Assembly (NCBI GenBank): GCA_017590115.1
Contig: JAGGNK010011003.1
Location: forward strand, 4,417,899-4,481,898
DNA: 64,000 nucleotides
Direction of reading: 5' to 3'
Source: Montifringilla adamsi
Taxonomy: Eukaryota > Chordata > Aves > Passeriformes > Passeridae
Shown here in pieces: positions 34,901 to 47,100 of the stretch (position 1 is the first letter of the stretch; each line of letters begins with the position of its first letter). Made by a program: the position numbers and the translations under genes. Below the pieces are notes generated by a model. That model made no database searches. It was not told the DNA's origin and saw only the letters and a list, made by a program, of their open reading frames with translations.

Positions 34901-37900
34901 TAAACCCAGATCTGCTGAATTACATGCTTTTTAAGTAGAATATAAAATACAACTGACAGAAGAGTGGATAGAGTGGAATCTACATTTGTAGAATGTGGAG
35001 GTGCCCCTGCATTTCTGAGAGTTAAGAAATCATTAATATAATTTATAGAAATAAGACAATTCTCTAAAGAGAATCAGACTGATCAACCCTAGAACTAAAA
35101 GTGACACGGTTAGAAATGTAACATTTTCCAAATAGGTAATTTTGGATTTGTACAAAGAGAAAACAATGTTAAAAATAGAGTTTTATAGGTCCACAGCCTA
35201 AATAACTTGGCTTCAAGATTCTGTTCACCACCAAGGAATGCTCCTGGAATTTCTAGAGCAGCATTTCATTCACAGTGTATCAGACACATTTATTATTTTA
35301 TCTGGTAGGCTGAGATTAATTTTTTAATATACATTAAATGACTGACAGTGTTCATTTCTACAGCATATTCCTTTGCAATATTTGCTGGGCTGGTTTTCAT
35401 CAAATAATTGGTCATTAGGAGAGGTGCAATGTCTACCCACAGTGAACTCATTTTAGGAAGTCTGGCAATATTTTGTTTGCTGCCTTACTCCATTTGAGAC
35501 CCTCCCCAAGCAACACTGAGCTGGAGTCCCCCCACACAGATGGAATAAGCCTGTTTTCTTTCCCATCTCCAGGGCTCATTTGCACAACTCTGAATGATTA
35601 ACTATGAAAATTCTTAAGTCAAAGAAGATTCCAGGTTGTGCAGCCCCTCCTGTGCTGTATTGGATCCGTGGCTGCTGAGGTTCTAACAAAGAAAAGAGAA
35701 AATGATACTCCTTTTCTAATTAAAGAAGTAATTTTCCTTTGCAAATAGACTTTTTATCTCAGCTGCAGTGTTAAGGATCAATGGGTTGTCACATGTATGT
35801 CTTTTTAATAAATGTCAGCTGAGATGACATTAAAGTGATAGACTGATCACTGTAATCAATGCAATTCAAAATTGCTTTATGTCTTAAATGAACTCGGTTC
35901 CTTCCCGTGATTCTCCTACAGTTAACATTGTCTGAGCAGTGAAGTGCAAGGTTACATCTCAGTTTGGAGTAAAACTGAGAATGATATGGAATTCACATTT
36001 TTACATACAGGTTTTGCAGTTTAACTCCTGGGTTCCTGCAATTCAAGGGACCTCACTAGAGAGCCTTTCTGAAAAGGAAAAAAAAGAGAGAGAAAGAGAA
36101 GAAAAAATGAAAGTAGAAGGGAATATTGTGAAATTTCCCCTTTCATCCCTTGCACTGCCACCTCCATAAAAGAGTGAGGCCAAGGCTGGCTGAGATTTGT
36201 CTTTCCTTCAGTGTCTCGGTTGAGCCGTGGCCACTCCAAAACGCAGGAATGGCTCAGCTCACTCAGAGCACACTCAGAGCTGCAGTCTGAGCAGGGGTTC
36301 CACTGCAGAGCAGTAGCTGTGTGTGCCTCTGCTGTGCAGAGCCCGTGCTGCCACACCTGGCCTCATCCCTGTTTGTGATGCTGGAGTGTTTGGCCCCTGG
36401 AAGCTCCTCATTCCCACTCCCAGAGAATCCAGGGCTGGAGCAGCTGGAGACGGCAGAGCAAACCCCAGGGAACAGCCTGATTCCCAACTAAAGGAATCTT
36501 TCCCTACTATTATTCTCACAGCCTAATAAGTGTCTTTAAAATCTGTTTATGCAGAACACTTCAAAACTCTTTTCTTGTTCTGGATTTATTTTTTCAAACC
36601 CCCAGAGGTTCTGTAAAAACTCTCAGAATCCTTGTAAACCTTTTTATTTCTCTTAAAGCTGGCAGACTGACAGGCTTTAGTTATGCTTAGTGCTAAATTA
36701 TTTATCTTCCTTTTCCCTCCTAGCCCTGACTTCTGAATCTTTAACTTGACTCTTGGGACATGTGGGGTGGGTTTTTTGGTGGGTTAGTTTTTTTTCCCCT
36801 ACTTTAAAGTGAAGCCATTTTTATCTTTTGTCTTTTGTGTTTTACCATAAAAAATGCACATGTAAAATTTGAATGTGTAAGTATGTTTAAGATGTGGTAT
36901 CTGATTTTTTGTAATTGTAATAGGAAGTGTAATAAGATAAGTAGGACATATAAACCATTTTGTGTTTACTTGTGTATGATTTTTACCACCTGCATTTAAT
37001 AGTGAATCTCAAATTGATTTATGATTTTTTTAAATGCCATACTTACACAATCTCATATTCTATATAGAACAGTCCTGAGGCTCTCCCTTCTAGAATCAAA
37101 TTCTTTTAAAGCCAAGGGTTTTTCAACAATATAATGATGATGTGAACAAGTGAATTTAAAATGCACAGAGTGTTCAAAATGCAACTTATTCATCTTGGAT
37201 ATTTTAGTTTTGTCTTTCTTCATTCCAAGTTGTTGACACAGTAGATTTCCTGACCTTGTTCTTTTAGACTCTTCAAATTGCCATAGATGATACTTGCCCT
37301 GATACTTCTGTTCCATTTTTACTCACATTAGTATTAAACAGTAACTTTCTGTTCCATTTTTGAAGTTGGTGACCTCTGAAGGATTTGGAACTCTGAAAGT
37401 TTCATTGGTGGAAAAATATCTGATATCATATTCTGGAAGGCCTATGGCTCATTAACTTATATCTATTAATGGCTGCAAAATTCATAAACCTTTACATAAT
37501 GATTTTCTTTAACTGGAGTACTATTAATTTTTATGGTAATTTTACTGTTATTTATGATTGTCAGAAGAGTTGGTTGGAGAAGGAGAGAATCACACGGGCC
37601 TTCCAATTTGTGGGTCCTCTCTGCCTGTAGTAATTGTTGCAGGCTCTATTAAAGATGAAGGAGGTTTCAAGCTTTGACTTTATAAGGTGAAAGTAATTCT
37701 TTGAAGGAAAAGTTGTATTATTAATAGTGATTGGAATTGATTACTCGAAGAGCTGGAGTAATTTGTTCATGAATTCCATTCTGTTTTATTTCTCTCAGGG
37801 TTTGAAATGTTTTATATCTGATCATGGGCATCCTCATTTCTTTTTCTCTGTCTGCTTGCCAGTTATAGGAGCTTTAACACTCTTAAAAAAGCCCACAAAT

Positions 37901-38616
37901 AAATTCTCAAACACACAGACAAACAAAAGAAACAACCCTGCAATTAGAAACAGATAAAAAAGATAAATTACTGTTATCTGTAAAAATACCAGAGAACAAA
38001 CAATCTGAACTTCTGATTTTCTCTCCAGAATACACAGAATACATGGTAGGTCAAGTTCTATCCTGTACATGGTGTACAGATATTTAACAGGACTTTCCTC
38101 TGGATAAATCACACCCAAAATGGAGCAGCTGGCAGGTATTTTCCATAAGGGGCACAGTAAATCCCCTGTGTTCTGCTCCTTTTAGAGTGAAGCACAGAAC
38201 CACGTCATCCAGGCAGGAAAAGCTGAGTTTCAGGAGATGTTGGATTGTTTCACTTGGCATCCTACATATTCACAGTTCCATAAGAAATGCCTTTTCATAA
38301 TTCAGAACCAGCACCAAAAGCTGCAACTCTTAAAGTCTCAATAAAGATTTGCTAGGAAGAGGTTTTGGAATCACAGACTGATTGATCTGTGCTGTAGAAT
38401 TTTCTGTTTCTGTGCAGTACCTTAAAATTATTTCTTTCAGAGCTGTTGCACTGTTTCTTATTGCCTCACACAGGTGGAAGGAATGCAGAGGAGTTACAGT
38501 TCTGGGACTGTCTCCAGTTCTGTGACATCACCCTGCCACAGGTGCCACTCTGACCACATCCCCCTTGTCCTGTCACACAGGAGAGAGGAACACGGAGAAA
38601 AACCACAGCTGAGGCC
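28906..38616. other. Long AT-rich non-coding stretch
   Basis: Almost 10 kb with no recognisable repeat family and no convincing exon. Unusual patches are a CpG-retaining segment near 33836-33880 and AT-rich segments with repeated TAAT words near 31560-31690 and 34440-34700 that look enhancer-like. Conservation cannot be judged from one sequence. Confidence 0.5.
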
Positions 38617-38640
38617 TGATTGATTGATTGATCGATTGAT
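38617..38640. repeat. (TGAT)n microsatellite
   Basis: Six tandem TGAT units in the array TGATTGATTGATTGATCGAT plus TGAT, with the fifth unit altered to CGAT. It directly abuts the 5' end of a CR1 copy. Confidence 0.9.
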
Positions 38641-38643
38641 CTA

Positions 38644-38913
38644 CAAGAGTAGAGTGAGGGGAATGGCTTCACACTGACAGAAAGGAGGTTTAGATGGGAT
38701 ATTGGGAAGGAATTTTTGGCTGTGAGGGTGGTGGGGCCCTGGCACAGGGTGCCCAGAGCAGCTGTGGCTGCCCTGGATCCCTGGCAGTGCCCAAGGCCAG
38801 GCTGGATGGGGCTGGGAGCAGCCTGGGACAGTGGAAGGTGTCCCTGCCATGGCAGGGGTGGAATGGGATGATCTTTCAGGTTCCTTCCAACCCAAATCAT
38901 TCTGTGATTTAGA
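38644..38913 (+). mobile_element. CR1 LINE 3' fragment, relatively young
   Basis: Sense-oriented CR1 tail: GGCACAGGGTGCCCAGAGCA, GGCTGGATGGGGCTGGGAGC, CCATGGCAGGGGTGGAATGG, GATGATCTTTCAGG, and the terminal CCAACCCAAATCATTCTGTG followed by ATT. It is the best preserved CR1 copy in the window. Confidence 0.93.
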
Positions 38914-39895
38914 ATGAGATTTATTTACCCCCTTCAATATTAAGCCAGGGAATGTTACAGCCCTGATATTCTGAGAAGTGCAGTGAAAGCTTTATCCACA
39001 ACACCCCAAATATTGCCCTTGTTAGTGGATTCTGAGGGAAGGCTAAATGAGATTGAGAAGCTCCTTGGGTGTACAGCAGGAGAAATTCTGTGTTTCTGCT
39101 TTTCCTTCTTTGCAGACAGGATGAGCAGTTGCTAAAGCATTTGCTTTTAAAAAAAATAAGTTAACAGTCAGCCTATCTGGAATATATTTTTCAAAAGTTT
39201 GGAGTTCTTCCATTAGTATGTAAGTACCAAGAAATATATCATAAAAGCCAGTTGGCCTCACAAACTTTGAATCTAATACCAGTTAATTGTATCAAGTTGC
39301 AGTTGTTTTAATGTTTTCTATGTAAGGGGTCAGAGTTCCAGCAAACATGTTTCTGGAGTTGTTGGCAGCTAACAGAGAAAGGCTGCTTTATTGCTTTTCA
39401 TAACTGCTCTGATTTCCATAGCCAAGAAAGCACCATTAGAGCTTTTATTATTTTTCATTTTAAAAATGCTTTAGAAAATACATTACACAAGGACACCTGC
39501 AGGAGCAGAAAAGTTCTGAAGTTTTGGACATGATTTCTGCTTTGGAAAGAGACATTTTCTTTTATATGCTGAAGAAAACACAAAATTTCAAACCCTTTAT
39601 TCATAGCTTTGTTGCAGCGCTAAACTGTACACAATAAGCATCTTTCTGCTTAAAGTCATCTGGTCATATCTTAAACCAAGACCAATCTTTGCTCTCATTG
39701 CATCTTCATTCCCATTTATGGCTTTTAAGAAGTATTAGTAACCCAAACTTGATACACACCCTCAATTCCTAATACTCATGTGATGTTTTCCTCCTAAATT
39801 TTTGATCTGTTCCATGGGTAGAGTCCATAACTTTTTAAAAGAAACTACAGATGTAACTGTCAACTCCTCTGGTCCCATATCAAGATGGAATTACG
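38914..39895. other. Non-coding stretch, nothing recognised
   Basis: AT-rich DNA between two CR1 copies. A TTTGCAG acceptor-like site at 39116 has no usable donor. Confidence 0.55.
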
Positions 39896-40045
39896 TAATC
39901 ACAGACATCAGAGATGGAAAAAACCTATTAGGTCATCCTGTCCATGTCCTCTGCCAGCTCGTTCTGCCTCCCTGCAGGAAGTTCTCCAGGGAGCTGCTGA
40001 GCTCAGTTCTGGACAGTTCCTCTGAAATCCTTTCCCAGGATTCTC
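39896..40045 (-). mobile_element. CR1 LINE 3' fragment, old
   Basis: The plus strand reads AATCACAGACATCAGAGATG, GAAAAAACCTATTAGGTCAT and CCTGTCCATG, a heavily diverged reversed CR1 tail. Assigned by layout rather than close identity. Confidence 0.7.
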
Positions 40046-42206
40046 AGTGGGCATCTCTCAGTGGCCTGGTTTTAGTCTGATGTGACAGGTGCAGATTGGA
40101 TTTCTGGAAAATACTGTGGCTAAGTCTTGCATTAAAATTTGGAGGTTCTAATAGAACAACGCCCTCAGTACATTGTTTTTGCTCTTCAGTCTCATCATGA
40201 AAACGAGTCATTGCCACTCCTGAGCTTGTTCTTAAGTTTCCTTTAACTTTCCAGAAAACAGGAACAGACTCTGCCCACACAGGTCTCCAGTGAGCCTCAG
40301 TTATCCCTGTCCCAGCCACTGCTGTCCCAGGAAGGTGCTTGGGATCAATTCTTTGCTCTTTCCTTCCTTTTCCCTAAATACCTGATTGGAGCAGCACTAT
40401 TCTGACAGCAGTGAAATACAGATGTGAGGACTCAAGGAGTTCTCAGTGAGCACTGGTAGTTCAGCCCAAAGAAATGAGCAGCTGGTTTGCTTTGGCTGCT
40501 TTCCTAAGCACACAAAGAGTTAAATCACATTAACTAACTTTACAAAGAACGAAGAGGACATTTGTCTTCACTCTGACTGCAATGTCTTCTCTTGCTATTT
40601 TAACTCTATCCACACCTTTGGAGATACCTCTGGATCTGTCAGGGATGCTGTGCTAATAACGATGTGTGGAAGAAATTGTGGGGGAATCGTGAAGAAATTT
40701 TGGTCCTTCTCTTTCTTCCTGTATAACTTTAAATCTGAGTTATTTATGTTTTTATCGAATAATGCCAATCAGAAAGGATACAAAGGACGGATGGGGTTAA
40801 AGTGGAGCTGTAATTGCTGCCTGGAGGGGAAGAACAGACTGGGGGAGTGTGAGAGCTTCTCCCACTTGGCTGCTCCCCAGCCACCAGAGGGTACAAGACC
40901 CTGCTGTGCTCCCTGCGAGGGTGGGGTCACCTCACACCCCTCCTCCCTCTTCCACTTTCCCTTCCTCTTGAAATTGCTTTCACTTAACATCTGGAACATT
41001 TTCCCCTAATCAACAGCATTTCCTTAGCTAGAGCCGAGCGTTTTCATGATTGGGGAATTCCTATGGTTGAGATCAGCCAGAAAGAAGTCAGAGAGGTTTT
41101 GGCTCCCCTTCCCTTCTCTCTCGTTTTTCTACCATGTGAAGAAGTGTGTCTGAAATGTGTGTAATGCCTCGTCTAACTGCACTGGAAAATCTAAAATTCC
41201 TTAAAAGGAACACAGCAAGTTGGAGGTTTTCCTGGGAACCTTTGTTTATCCTTGGGACTCTCAAAGCTATTACACCACACGGGCTCAGGGACACAGTGAT
41301 GTGGTTTAGTGTCTGCAGCCATCCACATCTAAAAGCTCCAAGTGTGTTGTGAACTCCACTTGCAAATCCCAACTCCTCTAGGAAAGAGTGAGAGAGGTAT
41401 GCAGGGATCAGCCGCCCCTGAAAGGGAAGGCAAAGCTTTTAAACATCAAACATGAATGTTTAAAAACAAGTGAAGAGTCTGTAGGCTTTGGAATTTCCAT
41501 GGGAATGTAGGAAGTGGAATATGTTTGTTGTATTTGGAATTGAATAGTGAGCTGGAAACCCAAACTTTTCACGCTGTTCTTTAATAACATCAGGTGGCAG
41601 TGGATTCTGTGTTTTGTTGCACCCAGAAGGAAGCCTTTCCTACCCCCAGGTCCCATGAGCACGACACAGCCCAGCTAGGGAGAGCATTTGGAGCTTCAGC
41701 AGAGATCTGCCAAATCCCACAGGGAATCTGGGAGCTCCAGGCATTCAATTTTGGTGACTTTTATGAAGACTACCCCATGCCTGTGTGCTGTCTGTGCAGA
41801 GCAGCAGCCACAGCACCCCTGGTAGGAGCCCTACACTTGTGATTTTTTCTGAGTGACCCTGTGCTGTTAAACAGCCTAAGTCTTACTTTAAAAAATACCT
41901 GCACACTTCCTAAAGGAATTCAAATTCCTCTTGCTTCAGTGATCTGTTTCCTAAGAGTGTGATGATCTTACCATTTCTTTCCAAATGCTTACGCTGTTCC
42001 TTCTTGGCTTTTCTTCATTGTGAAAAGCTGTTTTTGGTTTCTCAGCCTGATTTTTCACTCACATAGTTAATCTTCCTCTGGCTCCTGATAAGCTGCCAAA
42101 TGTTTAAAATCTGCTTTGGTATTGCCTTGTAAAAGAGGTTGGATTTACCAGAGTTCATCACTGTAAACCATTTTTCAATTTTCAGTGTTTAGTTTGCTGT
42201 GAGATC

Positions 42207-42273
42207 TTTCTAATAAACAAAGGAACAAACAAAACCCCCATTCTGCTGGTTCCTCGTCGTCAGGAACATGAAC
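42207..42273 (+). repeat. 67-base dispersed duplication, copy 1
   Basis: Begins TTTCTAATAAACAAAGGAAC and ends CAGGAACATGAAC. It matches 44075-44141 at 64 of 67 positions. Flanks on both sides do not match. It carries TCGTCG where the other copy has TTGTTG. Confidence 0.95.
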
Positions 42274-44074
42274 TGTCGCTGCTCTTCTAATGAATTCCAT
42301 CCTTTCCTCTCCACAAACATCGCTCTCCTCATTTGTAATGATTTTGTCCAGACTCAGTGGGACTCCTGTCTCAGAGCTGTTGCAGCTATTGACTGTTTTT
42401 GTAGCTCTTCAGATGTTGTTAGACAGGCTGCATGCTTTATGTAGATCATTCTGGAAAGACTTCAAATGAACTTGCTTCCATCTCACTCAGCAAACTCTGC
42501 TCCTGACTTCAGACTAATATTCAGAATTTCTTCACTGGAAGGGGTGGTTCTGCCTCTGTCCCTGCAATACTCAGGCATTGCAGAGTGGCACCCGCTGTAC
42601 ACTAATTAATCCCTTGCCAAACGTGGCTCTGAAACTCAGATTTATAGATCAGTGCCTACAGGACCAGTTTATCATCATCTGCTCTGACTTTGTGCAAAGC
42701 ACGGGCTGGAGATTTACACTGAAGTCAGAATTAATTAGGAAGATACTTGATGAATAGGAAACTGGGCAAGGAGGGTAGATCCTTTCATCAGATTTCATTA
42801 CAGAGCTGGTCATTTGTCACTTGTCATTTTGCAGTTCTGATTTATAGGTGGAAAATACTGATGTTGGGCTGAGAGATTTTTGGGTGGCCTTTGGGAATGC
42901 TAAGACTGAAGCACATTCATCAGTATGACAGGGGTGTGGGGAGCACTGTGAGAGTACTGTGCTCATCACACTGTCTGCATGGTTCTTACAGAGCCCAAAA
43001 GATGTCACTACCAAGCCAGGAACTGCTCATCCTTACCCTAAACCTGAATATTCCCATGATCACCCCATGGCACGTGACAGCTCTTTGTAGAAAGCTCTTT
43101 CCACGTTCAGGTGTGTGGTAGGAAAAGGTCCTGCTGCTGTTGGATAATTTTCCTTGGGATTTGTCAGTCCCTGTGTTTGTCACGGTATCCTGGATCCTGC
43201 TTCCCCTGGTGTCACTGTCCCCAGGGACCACACAAAATTATATCACCTGCCTGGACAGCAGCTTGGCACTGCCATGGAACATTCCTGGGCACCTCCAAAA
43301 CCTCCCCAAGGTGGCATCAGGAAGTTACAGTCCTGATGTAAAAGGTAAAAAAAGGTGAAAAAGGAGCTTGAAACCACCTTTTCCACCATGCTGTGCCTCA
43401 CTAATTCCTACTGAGCAGCTGCTTATTCCACAGACAATTCATTGCAATAGTTACATCATTTGGGGAATATTTGGAGTTTTGTGAAACCTCAGGGATACTT
43501 TTTTTCAAGTGACAACCATTTGCAAACATTTTTAGTCCATTTTTAAAATTTTGGTTTAAGTTAAATTATTTAATTTGTGGAAGAATAGTTTTTAGAAATC
43601 CAAATCTATTTATAATAGGACTGCTGTCAGTAGGATCTCTGGTTGGGATGCCACTGCTGGTTGTCTCCTAGGAAAGTCCTGTGTCTTGTGAAGAAAAATG
43701 TAAAATCTGTAAAATCTGCCCTACTGGCTACTCCAAAGTCTTTGCCTCCTCACTGTCTGTGGCAATAAGCTTTTGCCTTTGCCAAAGCAATTATAATTGA
43801 TAAGTCAAATTAGTTTTCATTTTCTATCATCTTGGAATTATTTTCTGTAAGATGACTTAAGGAAAATGCACAGCCAACCAGTCAAGTGCATAATTCATTT
43901 TTATTTGGAGAAGACCTTGGTTGGAATAAACCAAATAACATTAAGTGTTATTCGTGGCTCCACAGGCTCTACTGTACATCTTGTAATGAGGTTTTGGTGA
44001 AGTAACATTCCCTTGGAATAATGAGTAAATATTTGCAGAAAAAACAGGAGTAATGTACCTTTCTGGGCACCCAG

Positions 44075-44141
44075 TTTCTAATAAACAAAGGAACAAACAA
44101 AACCCCCATTCTGCTGGTTCCTTGTTGTCAGGAATATGAAC
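44075..44141 (+). repeat. 67-base dispersed duplication, copy 2
   Basis: Same orientation as copy 1, 1,868 bases downstream. All three differences are C in copy 1 and T here; two are at CpG positions. This copy looks like the more decayed one. Confidence 0.95.
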
Positions 44142-47100
44142 CCAGAGTGCTGGTTCTTTTACATAAATGTCAAATTCAATCCATGACCTTTTTTTTATAT
44201 CCAGTTATCTCAATTGCTAATGGGAAGAATAGAACCCCTGCAACAGCTTCCTCCTTTATTTATGAGTTAAGAACAGTTTTATCAAATAGCCATGCCTCAA
44301 AATAAAAACCATCTGGTTGGCAGAAGTGCCCTGTCAGCAGACAGCAGCAATTACACCGAGGCCAAACAACATCTAATGAGCTCCAAGGCAGGGACAAAGA
44401 GAGGAGCTGTTCAAAGCAGAATCAATCTGGGGCTAAATCAGTGCTTTTATTTAATGCACAGGGAGAAAGGCTGAGATGAGACACACAGGACTCCTTGCAC
44501 AGCTTCCCCTCAGCTCTGTGCTTCCTTCTGGGCACTGCCCAAGGATTTGTGGAACTGCTTTGAGTGAAAAAGGCCCTCCTTGGCAAGTCCATCTCCCTGT
44601 GAATGCTCCCACACCCCACAGCACAGCCCAGTTATCCCAGGAAGAGCAGCAGAGGGGACTCAGCCACTGGAACCTTGCCTCATTCCTGGGTTCCATTCCT
44701 GAACTGTTGACATTTGGGATGGGGCAGCGTTACCTGGATGCAAACAAGGGCATTTCACCTGTTTGAAGACACGTGCCACAGGGAAGAAGCAGGGACTGAG
44801 AAGAAGTTTGGTGACAAGGACATGGAGAGCACTTCAGCAGATGTTTGACCCTGGGATGAGTTTCAGTTCTTTGCCTTCCCAGGCAGAAAACAAGGGCCAT
44901 TTGAGGCTTTCTCCTTCTGAACAGACAAAATGAGATTTCCTCCTTGGATGTTTCTTCAGGGATTTCAGCTGAGGAAACGGCAGTGGGAGGAAGTTGGAAT
45001 GAAAGCCTGGCTAGACAATGAGCAGGAGCCACCAGTCCAGTGCTGAATCCTGAACTATTCACTATAACCAAGGTCTCACCCAGCAGGAAAACCTGTCAGG
45101 CTCAAAGAGCAGGTTAAAGATTAGAGAAAATAACCACCTGCATTTCAGGATCACCTTGGGAGAAATGTCCATCTCTGTGGGCAAAATGTGCTTAATCCAA
45201 ACATTCTGTTTCAAATCTGGAATTTTTCTGGCTTCATCTTAAAGCCATTGCTTCTTCCTAAGCTCAAGAGTCAGGTGATATCTTTCCATCTTCCATGATT
45301 TATTTAAGTCACCTGTCAATCATCTTTTTGAGATATTAAATGAGATTCTTGGACTAACAATTATCTTAGTAAAAGCAATTTTCTCCAGACCTCAAATAAT
45401 TTTACCGTGTGTAGTTCTTCGTGTTGTATGTAATTTTTCAGATTTTGTTTCAGAAAATATTCATCACTTAAAAGCCACTTTAATATTAAACTTGATCAGT
45501 CTCTGTTGTCTTTGCTTTTCTATTCATTTCTTTAGAACCCTGAAATGGTTTCACTAACGTGCTGGTGGGACAGACCTGCAAATGGCTGGAATCTGGACCA
45601 TCCAGAGGCTCTGGAATTGCCTTCAGTCCCTGTAATGCAAAAATTAATCAGAAATGATATGTAGAAACCAAATCTGGTTTCTAATTCTGCTGATGGCAGC
45701 AGAAATGGAATTTATACAGTGACAGAAACTGTGTAGTCATGAGTTTGTTATGATAATGTTGCATGCCAAGGGAAGCCTAGATTTAATAACAATGTAAAGC
45801 ATCACTCCCTGTAATACATACGTGTGTCTGCTTGTGTTCCAAGTGTCCCTGGGCGGGGCCATCAGGAAAACCAAGAGCAGCTGTGGTGGTGAAACAGGGA
45901 GAATAAAAGTCTGAATTATTGTTAACATATGTACCAGTGTAACAGCCCCAATTTGATCACTCTCATGAACAAGCTCATTGCCGAGCAAACCCCCTCTGGA
46001 TATGTTTGTATTCCAAAATATGTCATAAGGAAAGATTAACAGTTTTGGAAAGGGATCTTTTCCTTGGGATGAAGATTTCATTTCCTTGCCTGGTACTCTT
46101 GGAAAGCTCCCAACAGGCTGAAAGCACAATAAAACAGTCGAAGATGGTGTGTTAGAACCTGACCAATGTCTTGTTCAGCACAGCAGGCAGGGCCAAGGAG
46201 CTCACTGCAAGCAAGGCACGAGGCTGTGCTCTTGGGAAAGGCAGTTTTGCTCTGTGAGTTAAGCTAAAAAGTTCAGGAGTCACTGCGCTTTGGAAAGTTT
46301 GTGGTTTTCAAAAAAGCCCCAACAACTTAGATCTTCCAAGAACATTTTTTTCCTCTGCTATTAGGAAATGGTCTCTAACAGTTTTCTCAGATTAAAGAGA
46401 TTTGTTTCTTGTATATGAGATTGAAAGGATTTCACTTTCACCTCACCCTTCTGCCCTTTCATTGGAAATAAAATGTTTTGCTCTGTCCAGTTTCACCTCT
46501 CAGTAAGATCCCAGTGCCCAAATCCCACTGTGAAAGTCATGAAGAGAAATCATGCACCAGTGAAGGTCCTACCATTTTTTTTCTGTATAAACCTCACAGA
46601 ACAGCAATACTTTTTACAGGTAATAAGTGCTCCTTGTTTCCTTTTGTTTTTGTTACAAATTCCCTACACTTTCTAATACTCAGTCTCTAATTTATAGTTG
46701 TTGCTATCAGTTTCTCTTATTTCATCCATGCTTTTTGTAGAATTAGCTCTATGATTGCTTTTGCATCCCTGGTGTTTTATAAATGGTTTCGTTTGTTTTA
46801 ACTAACTTAACATTGTGTTAGTGAGATTGCCTTTTTTCTCAATAAGTAACTGCTGTTATATAACTTGTAATTATTGTTAACATTTTTACTTTATTTCCTC
46901 AAGGCATTTTTGCTCTATAATTCCTTTTATCATATTGAAATTGTCCATTCAAAGCAGAAAGTGTGTGAATTATTGACCCAGTCTTCATTTTCTCAAAACA
47001 AATGCAAACAAATAACATTCCAACACCACTCATTTTTTTTATTATTAAATAAATTTATTTTCATTTCTCATGATTCCACTATGCCAGGTACAATACTTAT

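Noticed and set aside
45737..46129. 130-codon open frame, minus strand, partly hydrophobic
   Set aside because: Considered as a retroviral or membrane protein remnant, but no diagnostic motif was visible.
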